Shown: positions 46,207 to 57,522 of the stretch, in pieces
How the letters are laid out: the number at the start of each line of letters is the position of its first letter
How positions within the stretch are numbered: position 1 is the first letter of the stretch
DNA from: Craterostigma plantagineum
Taxonomy: Eukaryota; Streptophyta; Magnoliopsida; Lamiales; Linderniaceae
Direction: 5' to 3'
NCBI GenBank assembly: GCA_027422505.1
Contig: JAPQWV010000002.1
Location: 22,638,001-22,702,000 of the forward strand
Length of the DNA stretch: 64,000 nucleotides
The notes under the pieces: generated by a model
The model's input: the letters and a program-made list of their open reading frames with translations, nothing else
Databases searched by the model: none
Told to the model about the DNA's origin: nothing
Program-made: the position numbers and the translations under genes

Positions 46207-49200
46207 ATTGCGTATCATAACACGTTGATATAGGGTACCTAATTGTGTTTGTACGGCGTACCAATGTGTAAATTGGGCGTACCTAAATGTGCTAATACGG
46301 CGTACCATCTTCAAAACGTATTACGTACCACAATACGTTGATATAGGGTAACCAAAGGTGTTGTATGGCGTACCTGCGGCGGATCGGGTACCAATCTGCA
46401 AAAATATATTCTGTTAGGTACCTACATATAAAAAAAAATGCTAACAGGGACTAAATTACAAGTTTATTTACAGAGGGGGAATATATGTGTAAAGATCACT
46501 TTGAATAAAAATTTATAGATCAGTACCTATGTCAGAAATTTTTACAGATTGGTAGCTGATTTAATTTTTACCATTCTCTTCAGTCATGGCGTAGCTTGCT
46601 GTGTATGTTGCGCACCATAACACATTGATATAGGTTGTGTGTACGGCGTACGTAATGTGTAAATAGGGCGTAACTAAATGTGCTAATACGGTGTACCATT
46701 TTCTAAACGTATTACGTACCACTATACGTTGATATAGGATACCCGAATGTGTTGTATGGCGTACCTGCGGCGGATCAGGTGCCTATCTGCAAAACATTTA
46801 TTCTGTTATGTGTAAAGACCACTTTGAATAAAAACTTAAGGATCAGTACCTATGTCAGAAATTTTTGCAGATAGGTACCCAATTTAATTTGTATCAGTCT
46901 CTTCAGTCATATCGTACCTTCCTGTCTGTTGCGTACCATAACACGTTGATATAGGGTACCTCGGCATACCTAATGTGTAAATAGGGCGTACCAAAAGGTG
47001 TTAATATGGCGTACCATTTTCTACGTATTACGTTCCACAATACTTTGATATCGGGTACCCAAATGTGTTGTATGGCGTATCTGCGGTGGATCGAGTACCA
47101 ATCTGCAAAAAATATATTCTGTTAGGTACCTACATATAAAAAAAATGCTGACAAAGTACTAAATTAGAAGTTTTTTCACAGAGGGGGTATTTATGTGAAA
47201 AGACCCCTTTGATTAAAAACTTATCGATCAGTACCTATGTCAGAAATATTTACAGATAGGTACCCGATTTAATTAGTACCGGTCTCTTCAGTCATGTCGT
47301 ACCTTCTTCTGTGTGTATTGCGTACAATAAAACATTGATATAAGGTACCTAAATATTTTTGTACGACGTACCTAATGGGTAAATAGGGCGTACCTAAATG
47401 TGTTAATACGGCGTACCATTTTCAAAGCGTATTACGTACTACAATACGTTGATATAAGGTACCCAAATGTGTTGTATGGTGTACCTGCGACGGATCGGGT
47501 ATCTATCTGCAAAAACTTTTCCCTGTTAGGTACCTACATATTTAAAATGCTGACAAGGTACTAAATTACAACTTTTTTTACAGAGGGGTATTTATGTGTA
47601 AATACCCCTTTGAATAAAAACATATAGATCAGTACCTATGACAGAAAGTTTTACAGATAGGTACCTGGTTTAATTTGTACCATTCTCTTCAGTGATGCCG
47701 TACCTTCCTGTGTGTGTTGCGTACCATAACACGTTATAGGGTATCTAAATGTGTTTGTGCGGCGTATCTAATGTGTAAATAGGGCGTGTCTAAATGTGAA
47801 AATACGGCGTAGCATTTTCGAAATGTATTACGTACCACAATACCTTAATGTAGGGTACCCAAATGTGTTGTATGGCATACCTGCGGTGGATCGGGTGCCT
47901 ATCTGCAAAACATTTATTCTGTTAGATACCTACATATAACAAATGCTGAAAGGTTACTAAATTACAAGTTTTTTTACAGAGGGGGTATTTATGTGTAAAG
48001 ACCCCTTTGAATAAAACTTATAGATCAGTACCTACGTCTGTAATTATTGCAGATAGGTACCCGATTTAATTTATACCGGTCTCTTCAGTCATGTCGTACC
48101 TTCATGTGTGTGTTGCGTACCGTAACACGTTGATATAGGGTACCTAAATGAGTTTGTACGGCGTACCTAATGTGTAAATAGGGCGTACCTAAATGTACTA
48201 ATACGGCCTACCATTTTCTAAACGTATTACGTACCTTAATACGTTGATACAGGGTACCCAAATGTGTTGTATAGCGTACCTGCGCGGATTGGGTACCTAC
48301 CTGCAAAAAAATTATTCTGTTAGGTACCTACATATAAAAAAATGCTGACATGGTGCTAAGTTACAAGTGTTTTTACAGAGAGGATATTTATGTGTACAAA
48401 CCCCTTTGAATAAAAACTTATCGATCAGTACCTATGTCAGAAATTCTTACAGATAGGTACCCGATTTAATTTGTACCACACAGTCATGACGTATCTTCCT
48501 GTGTGTCTATTGCGTATCATAACGCATTGATATAGGGTACCAAGTGTGTTTGTACGGCGTACCTAATGTTTAAATAGGGTGTACCTGAATGTGCTAATAC
48601 GGCCTACCATTTTTTAAACGTATTACGTATCACAATACGTTGATATAGGGTACCAAAATATGTTGTATGGCGTACCTGCGGCGGATCGGGTATCTATCTG
48701 CAAACATTTATTCTGTTAGGTACCTACATATAAAAAATTGCTAACAGTGTACTAAATTACAAGTTTTTTACAGAGGGGTATTTATGTGTAAAGATCCCTT
48801 TGAATAAAAATATAGATCAGTACCTATGTCAGAAATTGTTACAGATAGGTATCCGATTAATTTGTACCAGTCTCTTCATTCATGCCGTACGTTTCTCTGT
48901 GTGTTGCATCCCATAACACGTTGATATAGAGTACCTAAATGTGTTTGTACGGCGTACCTAATATGTAAATAGGGCGTACCTAAATGTGCTAATACGGCGT
49001 ACCATTTTCTAAACGTAATACGTACCACAATACGTTGATATATTGTACCCAAATGTGTTGTATGGCGTACCTGCGACGGATCGGGTACCTATCTGCAAAA
49101 GTTTGATTCTGTTAGGTACCTACATATAAAAAAATGCTGACAGGGTACTAAATTACAAGTTTGTTTCAAAGGGGTATTTCTGTGTAAAGACCCTTTTGAA

Positions 49201-49598
49201 TTAAAACTTATAGATTAGTACCTATGTCAGAAAGTTTTACAGATTTGTACCCAATTTAATTTGTAGCAGTCTGTTCAGTCATGCTGTACCTTCCTGTGTG
49301 TGTATTGCATACCATAACACGTTGATATAGGGTAGCTAAATGTGTTTGTACGACGTACCTAATGTGCAATTAGGGCGTACCTAAATGTGCTGATACAGCA
49401 TGCCATTTTTGAAACGTATTACGTACCACAATACGTTGATATAGGGTATTTAAATGTGTTGTATGGCGTACCTGCGGCGGATCGTGTACCTATCTGTAAA
49501 AAATTTATTCTGTTAGGTACCTACATATAAAAAAATGCTGATAGACTACTAAATTACAAGTTTTTTAGAGAGGGAATGTGTAAAGACCCTTTATTGTT

Positions 49599-49772
49599 GT
49601 TTGGGAATAAATCATATCCCAATAAATGTTATCGTAATTTTCGTACCCCAATTTAGTTAGAACCAAGTTTCGAGAGGGATTAATCTCTTATGTACTGCCT
49701 CAAGTTACAAGTTGGAAGCGAATTTTAAACCTCATTTCGATATCGACTATAGTATGACTAATCCCGTACGCA
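49599..49772. other. Spacer between satellite element and hAT MITE
   Basis: Unique-looking sequence, no feature. Its last 8 bases (CGTACGCA, 49765-49772) are the left TSD of the hAT MITE. Confidence 0.6.
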
Positions 49773-50059
49773 TAGGGCCGTCAAATGGCCCGCGGGCCGC
49801 CTCGCCTGCCTAAGGGGAGGGTTGGGCTACGACTTTTAAGGCTTGCGCCAGAAGGCGGGCCGTGGGCTAGACGGGGTGGGGCGGGCTGGCCCACCATATA
49901 TTACATATTAAATATACATTAATTTAAGGGGAAATTAGACAAAAATACCTGACCCAAGTTTAAACATAGGGATCAGTCCCCGTATGATTATTTTTGTGAA
50001 TAGGTACTGCCAAATGGCAGAATTTTAGTTTTAACTCCCTTAGGTGGAAAGTTACGATA

Positions 50060-51227
50060 GTACCCTTTATCTCTCCCAAATAAAGTAATAAAGAAGCAAT
50101 AAAAAATGTCTAGAGCAGTCAGCAACGGAGTAGAGCTAGAGAGAATTCATCCAACGTCATTGGGGAAGTAAGATTTAGGGTTTTGACACTGGGCAACAAT
50201 AGGGTCTACAAGAATTGGTATTCGTCGATGATCTGACTTGGGACGAGCTGAGGAAAATATGGAAAGTTGAGCTGGCGAACTGATTGGTGCGCTGGGTCTG
50301 AGCTGTCACTGACCTGGGCTTGTGGCAAATAAGATAGGAAAATGAGGTCGTGAAACTACATAATGGAGCTCGTGGTAGATCGTGGGTCTGGCCAAAGGGT
50401 TGATTGCGTATGAAGACGGATGAGCCCCATGACAACGGTGTCTTTCACATTCCTCGTTTGGTATCCTGATTTAACAGTCTCGACTGGGTTTATGTACTTG
50501 TTATTATTGAGATTTGGCAATATCTGTTCAAGCCGAAGATACTCGCGGGTTCATAGAGTTAGTCCGGAGAATTAGACGAGCAGTTTGACACTCTCAAGCT
50601 CGAGGCCCGCTGAGGTGCTCCGGGCTCGATACGATCAGCTGATGGTTTTGGACGCGCCATTCCGCGATTTGAATGCGAGAGGATCCAGACTTCCTTTAGC
50701 TGATGGGAACCGAGGGCAACAAAATATCTTATGGTTATGTATAGTGATTATAGAGGTGTTGTACGGTGTCAGCCACGATGGGTTTTAATTCCTCCGTCAC
50801 ATGATGTTTCAGGATTCGACGCCTGAGCTTTTATCGAAGTCTTACAGGCCTGTTGGTTAAGCTGCTATACTTTTGTTTTCCTGGAGGCCGAGGATAATAG
50901 GGATTGTGCGCACACTTGTTGTCACACAATGAGAAGATTTCTAGGCATGATGACATTAATGTACTTCTTTTTAATGAACTGAGTTCTTACGTAGGTGAAT
51001 GTTGTGAGAAATTCTTGTAATAAGCATGACCTTTGTGGCCGTGAGATTATACTGAGCTTGTTGACTATATAGTGTTCTGTATAAAAAGGAGAACGTAACT
51101 GTATTGTTCCAAATGATCATTTTTGTTTATGTCCCAACTTAGAAACGAGGATTTCTAAGAACATATTCAAACTGATCAAATAGTTGAATACGTAGCTAAC
51201 ATAACCTTAATAGAGGCAGAAATACAT
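50060..51227. other. Gene-like but unrecognised sequence in the Mutator-like element
   Basis: GC content rises to a coding-like level between about 50140 and 50950, with fragments on the plus strand such as DDLTWDELRKIWKVEL (about 50228-50275), all interrupted by stops. Could be a captured, decayed host gene fragment. No family recognised. Confidence 0.3.
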
Positions 51228-51662
51228 CTGAAAACTAGTTTTTTTCTACTTGCCCTACATAATCTATCGAATACCCGAATTCGAACAAAAAATACTTAAA
51301 TTCTGAAAAGAAATACTTAATTTATCAAATAAAATACCGATCTTCATACAAAAAATACTTTTCAAAGGGGGCGAGATAAACTCCACAAAAGTTGTTGCTT
51401 TAATCAACCATATCAAGTGTTAATGACATTAATCACCAAAAACACGAAAAACTAGTTTTTTTCTACTTGCCCTACATAATATGTCGAATACCTGAATTCG
51501 AACAAAAAATACTTAAAACTGCAATACTTGATTTATCATACAAAATACCGATCCTCATACAAAAATACTTTTCAAAGGGGGCGAGATACATTCCACAAAA
51601 ATTGTTGTTTTAATCAAACATATCAAGTGTTAATGACATGAATCACCAAAAACACGAAAAAA
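51228..51662 (-). repeat. Two ~218-bp units, inverted relative to the next array
   Basis: AAAACTAGTTTTTTTCTACTTG recurs at offset 218. The part with AATACTTAA, AATACCGAT and AAATACTTTT words aligns with the reverse complement of the unit in 51850-54480. Confidence 0.78.
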
Positions 51663-51849
51663 CCTTATTATAATTTCACAAAGGCTTCCTGCTGTGATTT
51701 TTTGGTTCACTACTATTCAATTGCCACACGAGTTCATTGGGAACGAAAATGCGTGTGAAACTATGTAAAATTTGAGTTTGCTCTAAAATTTCAAAGTTTG
51801 AATGTGGGGCTAAACATTTATAACGAAATGAAAATGCTTACCTTCATAC

Positions 51850-54480
51850 AATGTCAAATACCTAATATGCAAGATGTTGATTAAAAACCATCATTTTAGA
51901 CTTACAAAACGCGACCATATACACAAGTATTTTATGAATAAATATCAGTATTTTCCGCCTTAAACTAGGTACTTTTAGTCCCAATTTAGGTATTTAGCTG
52001 CTGAATTCAAGTATTTGACCTTGAATGAAGGTGAAGTTGCTAGAAAACTCATTTTATGTTGTTGATGATGAATAATGTCCTTAATATGCAAGATGTTGCT
52101 TAAAAACAATCATTTTAGGCTTACATAACTCGAACATATACACAAGTATTTTATGCATAAATATCAATATTTTCCTCCTGAAACTAGGTACTTTTAGTCT
52201 CAATTTAGGTATTTAGTTGTTGAATTCAAGTATTTGACCTTGAATGAAGGTGAAGTTGCTAGAAAACTCATTTTATGTTGTTGATGATGAGTAATGTCCT
52301 TAATATGCAAGATGTTGCTTAAAAACAATCATTTTAGGCTTACATAACTCGACCATATACACAAGTATTTTATGAATAAATATCAGTATTTTCCGCCTCA
52401 AACTAGGTACTTCTAGTCTCAATTTAGGTATGTAGTTGCTGAATTCAAGTATTTGACCTTGAATGAAGGTGAAGTTGCTAGAAAACTCTTTTTATGTTGT
52501 TGATGATGAGTAATGTCCTTAATATGCAAGATGTTGCTTAAAAACAATCATTTTAGGCTTACATAACTCGAACATATACACAAGTATATTATGCATAACT
52601 ATCAGTATTTTCCGCCTGAAACTAGGTACTTTTAGTCTCAATTTAGGTATTTAGTTGTTGAATTCAAGTATTTGACCTTGAATGAAGGTGAAGTTGCTAG
52701 AAAACTCATTTTCTGTTGTTGATGATGAGTAATGTCCTTAATATGCAAGATGTTGCTTAAAAACCATTATTTTAGGCTTACATAACTCGACCATATACAC
52801 AAGTATTTTATGAAAAAATATCAGTATTATCCGCCTCAAACTAGGTACTTCTAGTCTCAATTTAGGTATTTAGTTGCTGAATTCAAGTATTTGACCTTGA
52901 ATGAAGGTGAAGTTGCTAGAAAACTCATTTTATGTTGTTTATGATGAGTAATGCCCTTAATTTGTAAGATGTTGATTAAAAACCATCATTTTAGAATTAG
53001 ATAACTCGACTATATACACAAGTATTTTATGGGTACAAATCAGTATTTGTTGCCTTAAATTGGGTACTTCCAGTCTCGATTTAGGTATTTTGTTGCTGAA
53101 TTAATGTATTTGACTGTGAATGAATATGAAGTTGCCAGAAAACTCATTTTATGTTGTTTATGATGAGTAATGCCGTTAATTTGTAAGATGTTGATTAAAA
53201 ACCATCATTTTAGAATTAGATAACTCGACCATATACACAAGTATTTTATGCGTACAAATCAGTATTTGTTGCCTTAAATTAGGTACTTATGTCTCGATTT
53301 AAGTATTTTGTTGCTGAATTAATGTATTTGACCGTGAATGAATGTGAAGTTGCTAGAAAACTCATTTTATGTTTTTTTATGATGGGTAATGTCCTTAATA
53401 TGTAAGATGTTGATTAGAAACCATCATTTTAGATGTAGATAACTCGACCAGATACACAAGCATTTTATGCATAAAAATCAGTATTTGTTGCCTCAAATTA
53501 GGTACTTGTGGTCACGATTTAGGTATTTTATTGCTGAATTCAAGTATTTGTGCGTGAATGAATGTGAAGTTACTAGAAAACTCATTTTATGTTGTTTAAG
53601 ATGGGTAATGTCCTTAATATGTAAGATGTTGATTAAAAACCATCATTTTAGACGTGGATAACTCGACCACATACACAAATATTTTATGCATAAAAATCAG
53701 TATTTTCTGCCTCAAATGTACATGTGGTCTCGATTTAGGTATTTTATTAGTGAAATCAAGTATTTGTGCGTGAATGAATGTGAAGTTGCTAGAAAACTCA
53801 TTTTATGTTGTTTATGATGAGTAATGTCCTTAATATGTTAAATGTTGATTAAAAATCATCATTTTAGACGTAGATAACTTAACCACATACACAAGTATTT
53901 TATGCATAAAAATCAGTATTTTCTGCCTCAAATTAGGTACTTCTACTCTCGATTTAGGTATTTTATTGCTGAATTCAAAAATTTGTGCGTGAATAGTGTG
54001 AAGTTGCTAGAAAACTCATTTTATGTTGTTTATGATGGGTAATGTTCTTAATATGTAAGATGTTGATTAAAAACCATCATTTTAGACTTAGATAACTCGA
54101 CCACATACACAAGTATTTTATGCATAAAAATCGGTATTTGCTTCCTCAAATTAGGTACTTCTACTCTCGATTTATTTATGTTTTTGCTGAATTCAAGTAT
54201 TTGTGCGTGAATGAATGTACTCAATATGTAAGATGTTTGATTAAAATTACAATTTTAGTCTTAGGTGTCTCACCCAATTCGCATGTATTTTTCACTTAAA
54301 AGTTGGTATTTTAGGTACGAAATCAAGTACTTTTAGTTCGATTTAGGTATTTTTCCATCAAATTCAAGTAATCAACTTGGTACGAAGGTACGATGTTCGT
54401 GATGATAAATGTACTGAACAATATGTAAGATGTTTGATTAGAACTACAATTTTAGTTTAGACGACTCATCCCTATCGCAT
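51850..54480 (+). repeat. Tandem array, about 12 x ~218 bp
   Basis: Units carry the order AAGATGTTG, CATTTTAG, ATAACTCGACCA, CAAGTATTTTATG, then GTATTT/GTACTT words about 21 bp apart, TGAATGAAGGTGAAGTTGCTAGAAAACTCA. Left units are more alike to each other than those on the right, where the array decays after about 54180. Confidence 0.92.
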
Positions 54481-54743
54481 GCAACAATAACAAAAAATTA
54501 GAACACGAGACTGCAACGAAATAAAGCAACAGAATAGCAACTAGCAGTAGTGGTACGTATACCATAAATTTAACTGATACAATATTGTAGCCACATACTA
54601 AATTATCAACCGAACAACCAAACCATAATACATTCACGAGTACCCCCCTTGCAACCTCATTTCAGACAAGCAAGCAAGCAAGGAATCAAATGTATTTCGT
54701 AAAAAACACCAAAGTCTATATCGTAAACACTTCCAATGTCATA

Positions 54744-55203
54744 CTACTCCACAATCTTCGTAGCTTGTAGCAGCGCATTCTCATTATTCTCCTTTGAGGC
54801 ATTTCGTCGAACATCTGTTATGTCTGAGTCTACTATCATCTTCTCCAAGTGATTTTGATATTCTAAATCAGCTAACCCACCCAAATCTGGTAGCGTTGGA
54901 AAGTCCACATCACCACCATCACTCTTTATTTCATTATTAGCACTTGGGGGACATCGATATAAAACAAGCGAGGTGCCATTGATGAACTTGTTGTTCTTGG
55001 ATGCAAAGAGCTTGAGAAATTGCTTCAATACCACGGACTTGAAGAGAAAATAAAGATTTGGTATCAAATCGAACCTTAAATCGGGGTAGCATTGTGGGGA
55101 GTTCCATATCTGGCCCTGTGGTGGTTCTTGACATCGCAGGGAGCATGTGTAGAAGACCAAATGGAGGTTGAAGATGAAGTGCCATTGAAAATCCACTTTC
55201 CAT
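54744..55203 (-). pseudogene. Unrecognised reading frame near the right end of the Mutator-like element
   Basis: A minus-strand frame of about 150 codons, ending in TAG at 54744, with an unremarkable C-terminal acidic part (PTLPDLGGLADLEYQNHLEK). It may be the last exon of a lost passenger or transposase gene. The 2.6-kb array in front of it excludes a simple continuous gene. No family recognised. Confidence 0.3.
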
Positions 55204-55752
55204 CGGTCAAGCTTGTAGTCGAACTTTTTTATTCCAACTTAGAATGCTTTTGGCTCGTCTCCATGGAGAAATAGTTCATTATTTTATTCTTTTTTTAATT
55301 TGGGAAAGAGAGGGTTATGTAGTAGATATGGTACACGGGGGTTCAAACATATTTTTTGCCTAGTGTCAGTACCTCTTCATAAATTAAAACATTGAGGGAC
55401 TGATCTCTAAGATTTATTTCATATCACGTATCCCTAAAATCCCCTTAATTTAATTAGAGGAATTAATTAATGATTAATGACATATGGTATAATTAATATT
55501 CCACTTATTGATTAATACACAATAAATGTATATTTAAATATCATAATTAATTAAATAATTCTTGATAATTAAAAAATTTAAATAAAATCATAATATAAAA
55601 AAATTTACAGGCGGGCGGGCCTGGCCCACCGGGCCCGCAGTCCGGAGGGGGCGGGACGGGCATCCGTTTTGAAGGCCCGCCATCTGGCAGCGGACTTTGG
55701 TGGGCTACAGGCCGGCCCGCCCCAGCCCGTTCTGACAGTTACTACCTACGCA

Positions 55753-56280
55753 CCATAAAGTCCACGCAAATTTCGATAATCTAGAATTCGAAGTTGATTG
55801 AATCCTTTGACTTTCGTAGACTACATCAAGAGCTCCACCACCACCTGCAATATCCTTTCGAAGAACCAACTTTATTTTACAACTTTTTTGGGTGTAGTTA
55901 ATTGTAAAATACAAATCTTTTTATCCCTTTTGTAGAAGCCTTCAAGAAAAGAGAGGGAAGAAGCGGGGGACACGCAAGGGAGGGGCGTACGCGTCACCAA
56001 AAGCCAATTGATCAAAACAAAACAGAAATTGAATAAAGCATCTCCATTAAGCACTAGTAATGGAAATGACAAAGCATATTATAGGCACATCAATCAAGAA
56101 TGATAAAGATATACTTTGCCCACCTTTAAATCAAAATCCCACCATCTTGTCAAGTCTAGCATCATCTTAAATCATCTCATTCATTCACCTTCTCTGTTCA
56201 GAAAAATCAGCACAAAAAAACAGTCATTTTTAACCAAGCACAAAGAACATACATAACTAAATAGCTCATCATATTAAAAT
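55753..56280. promoter_or_regulatory. Upstream region of the first DUF3339 gene
   Basis: AT-rich. A possible TATA element (TATTATAGG) is at about 56079-56087, some 200 bp before the ATG. The first 150 bases are the right flank of the hAT MITE, with no recognised gene. Confidence 0.35.
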
Positions 56281-56496
56281 ATGGGATCTGCAGATTGGGG
56301 ACCTGTGGTGGTTGCCGTGGTTATGTTCATACTGTTGTCGCCAGGATTGCTATTTCAGCTGCCGGCGAGGACGAAGGTGATAGAATTTGGGAATATGTAC
56401 ACAAGTGGAATCTCAATATTAGTCCACGCCATTCTCTACCTATGTGTCTACACAATCTTGATCATTGCCATTGGAATTCACATACGTGCTGGTTGA
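56281..56496 (+). CDS. DUF3339 small membrane protein 1
   Basis: Intronless, 71 residues, ATG at 56281. It shows the family pattern: an N-terminal ADWGP, a first hydrophobic helix (about residues 6-25) ending in SPGLLFQLPA, a short polar loop with EFGNMYTSGISI, and a second helix (about 44-66) ending in IHIRAG. Two membrane helices and no signal peptide. DUF3339 proteins are plant-specific, of unknown function, and usually 68-71 residues. Compared with its neighbours it has two extra residues at the start (MGSADWGP) and LPAR where they have LPG. Its stop faces that of the next copy 278 bp away, so the pair is convergent. Confidence 0.9.
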   Translation: MGSADWGPVVVAVVMFILLSPGLLFQLPARTKVIEFGNMYTSGISILVHAILYLCVYTILIIAIGIHIRAG

Positions 56497-56774
56497 ATTA
56501 TTAGAATTCAGTACAAACCCATGTAATGAATATTGGTTTGTTACACATCTTGTCAATAAAGTTCGCGTTTTTACCATCCCTTTTTGTGTTTGTGCGTGTG
56601 TGTAATAATATTGCATCATCATAGAGAAAATTATTTCATTGCAAGACACTTGCAGCAGCATTCAAGAAAATGGATCTACAGACTAAAAGTTTAACTGGAA
56701 CACAAAAGAAAGAGAAAAATCAAATCAAACCGGCCATCTAAAGTCCGCCGTCGACGGTGGCAGCGGCGGTGGGA

Positions 56775-56984
56775 TCAGCCGGTGTAGATGTGGACGTGGA
56801 CGGCGAGGATTAGGACGGCGTACATGGCGAAGAAGATGAGAGTGTGAACGGCGATTGCTTTGCCGTTGGTCTTCATTGTTCCAAACTCAAGTTGCTTGTT
56901 GTTTCCGGGCAGCTGAAAGAGTAAGCCAGGCTGAAGAAGGATGAAAAGCACAACTCCGATGAGCACTGGGCCCCAATCCGCCAT
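56775..56984 (-). CDS. DUF3339 small membrane protein 2
   Basis: Intronless, 69 residues, ATG complement at 56982-56984. MADWGP start, helix 1 to LLQPGLLFQLPG, loop with LEFGTMKTNG, helix 2 ending VHVHIYTG. Membrane protein of unknown function. It is convergent with copy 1 and in the same direction as copy 3, 538 bp away, as expected from tandem and inverted duplication. Its coding bases are richer in G and C than its neighbours' in the last third. Confidence 0.9.
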   Translation of the reverse strand: MADWGPVLIGVVLFILLQPGLLFQLPGNNKQLEFGTMKTNGKAIAVHTLIFFAMYAVLILAVHVHIYTG

Positions 56985-57522
56985 TAAAATTGTTGGGGAG
57001 CTTTCTTAATCGTGTGTGTCTCTGTGTGTGTGAAAAGTGTGTTGCCTTGCCTTTCGGAATTTCGAACCCAAGAATAATAAATGGTTGTCGAAAAGAACCT
57101 AAAGATTCTTTCGGTTTTTCCCTTTTGGGTCGGTGTAGTGTAGAATTCTTTTCAGTTCCAATAAATTAATGTGTTAACATGATCTAAGGAATTGTTTGGT
57201 TCATGCTTTAGAAATTTTTAAATGCTGGTTTATTACGTGTGATAAACTAACGTTTAACATGACCAAACAAGGCCTCATACGAGTTATGAACACAAATTTT
57301 ATATTATACACGCTAATTAGTTTTATATAAACATTATTAATTAAACATTCCTAAATCTAAAGAAATCGTATCAAACGCGCACTAAAACGTTGTGCTAGGT
57401 AAATAGTAGTCCAAACATGTGTAAGAAACTAGGAATAACGCTCTTACACGTTATAAAAGAGGATATCATACAATCAAGAATCAAAGACAAACTCAAGGAA
57501 AGAAGGATAACTATTTATCTGT

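Larger units (their letters stand above)
27810..49590. mobile_element. Giant TIR-bounded satellite array (about 33 x ~395 bp)
   Basis: Direct tandem array of a ~395-bp unit, in two blocks (27810-36646, about 25 units; 46207-49590, about 8 units) split only by a Copia insertion. Some units are shortened (for example 28989-29200, 32260-32366, 34400-34555). The array is bounded by an exact 8-bp duplication TTATTGTT (27802-27809 and 49591-49598). The two ends are inverted relative to each other: left GGGTATCTACACATAAATACC, right, read inward, GGGTCTTTACACATTCCC. The same terminal sequence (GGGGTATTTATGTGTAAAGACC) marks every internal unit boundary. No gene inside: frames that stay open in single units recur because the units recur. 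A solo unit is at 20117-21257. Confidence 0.8.
49928..55444. mobile_element. 5.5-kb Mutator-like element with internal tandem arrays
   Basis: Inserted inside the hAT MITE with an exact 9-bp TSD, TTAATTTAA (49919-49927 and 55445-55453). Ends are GGGG...CCCC; the terminal ~90 bp are a degenerate inverted repeat that shares GGGGA-ATTA, AGATCAGTCCC and GAATAGGTACTG / GAAGAGGTACTG blocks. 9-bp TSD suggests the Mutator superfamily. The interior has no recognised transposase; it holds two arrays of ~218-bp units and some degraded, gene-like sequence. A second copy of its left end begins at 63955. Confidence 0.82.
49773..55744. mobile_element. GC-ended hAT MITE split by a larger element
   Basis: Ends TAGGGCCGTCAAATGGCCCG (left) and, read inward from the right, TAGTAACTGTCAGAACGGGC: the TAGGG-CTGTCAAA-GGGC style of plant hAT elements. 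TSD of 8 bp with one mismatch, CGTACGCA (49765-49772) and CCTACGCA (55745-55752). Its own sequence is only 49773-49927 plus 55454-55744, about 446 bp, GC-rich at the ends and AT-rich in the middle. The 438-bp hAT MITE at 60848-61285 is the same type and size. Confidence 0.85.

Noticed and set aside
27810..49590. Centromeric satellite
   Set aside because: The unit length is not diagnostic, the array is only 12 kb of satellite DNA, and host genes lie on both sides. Nothing in the sequence supports a centromere.
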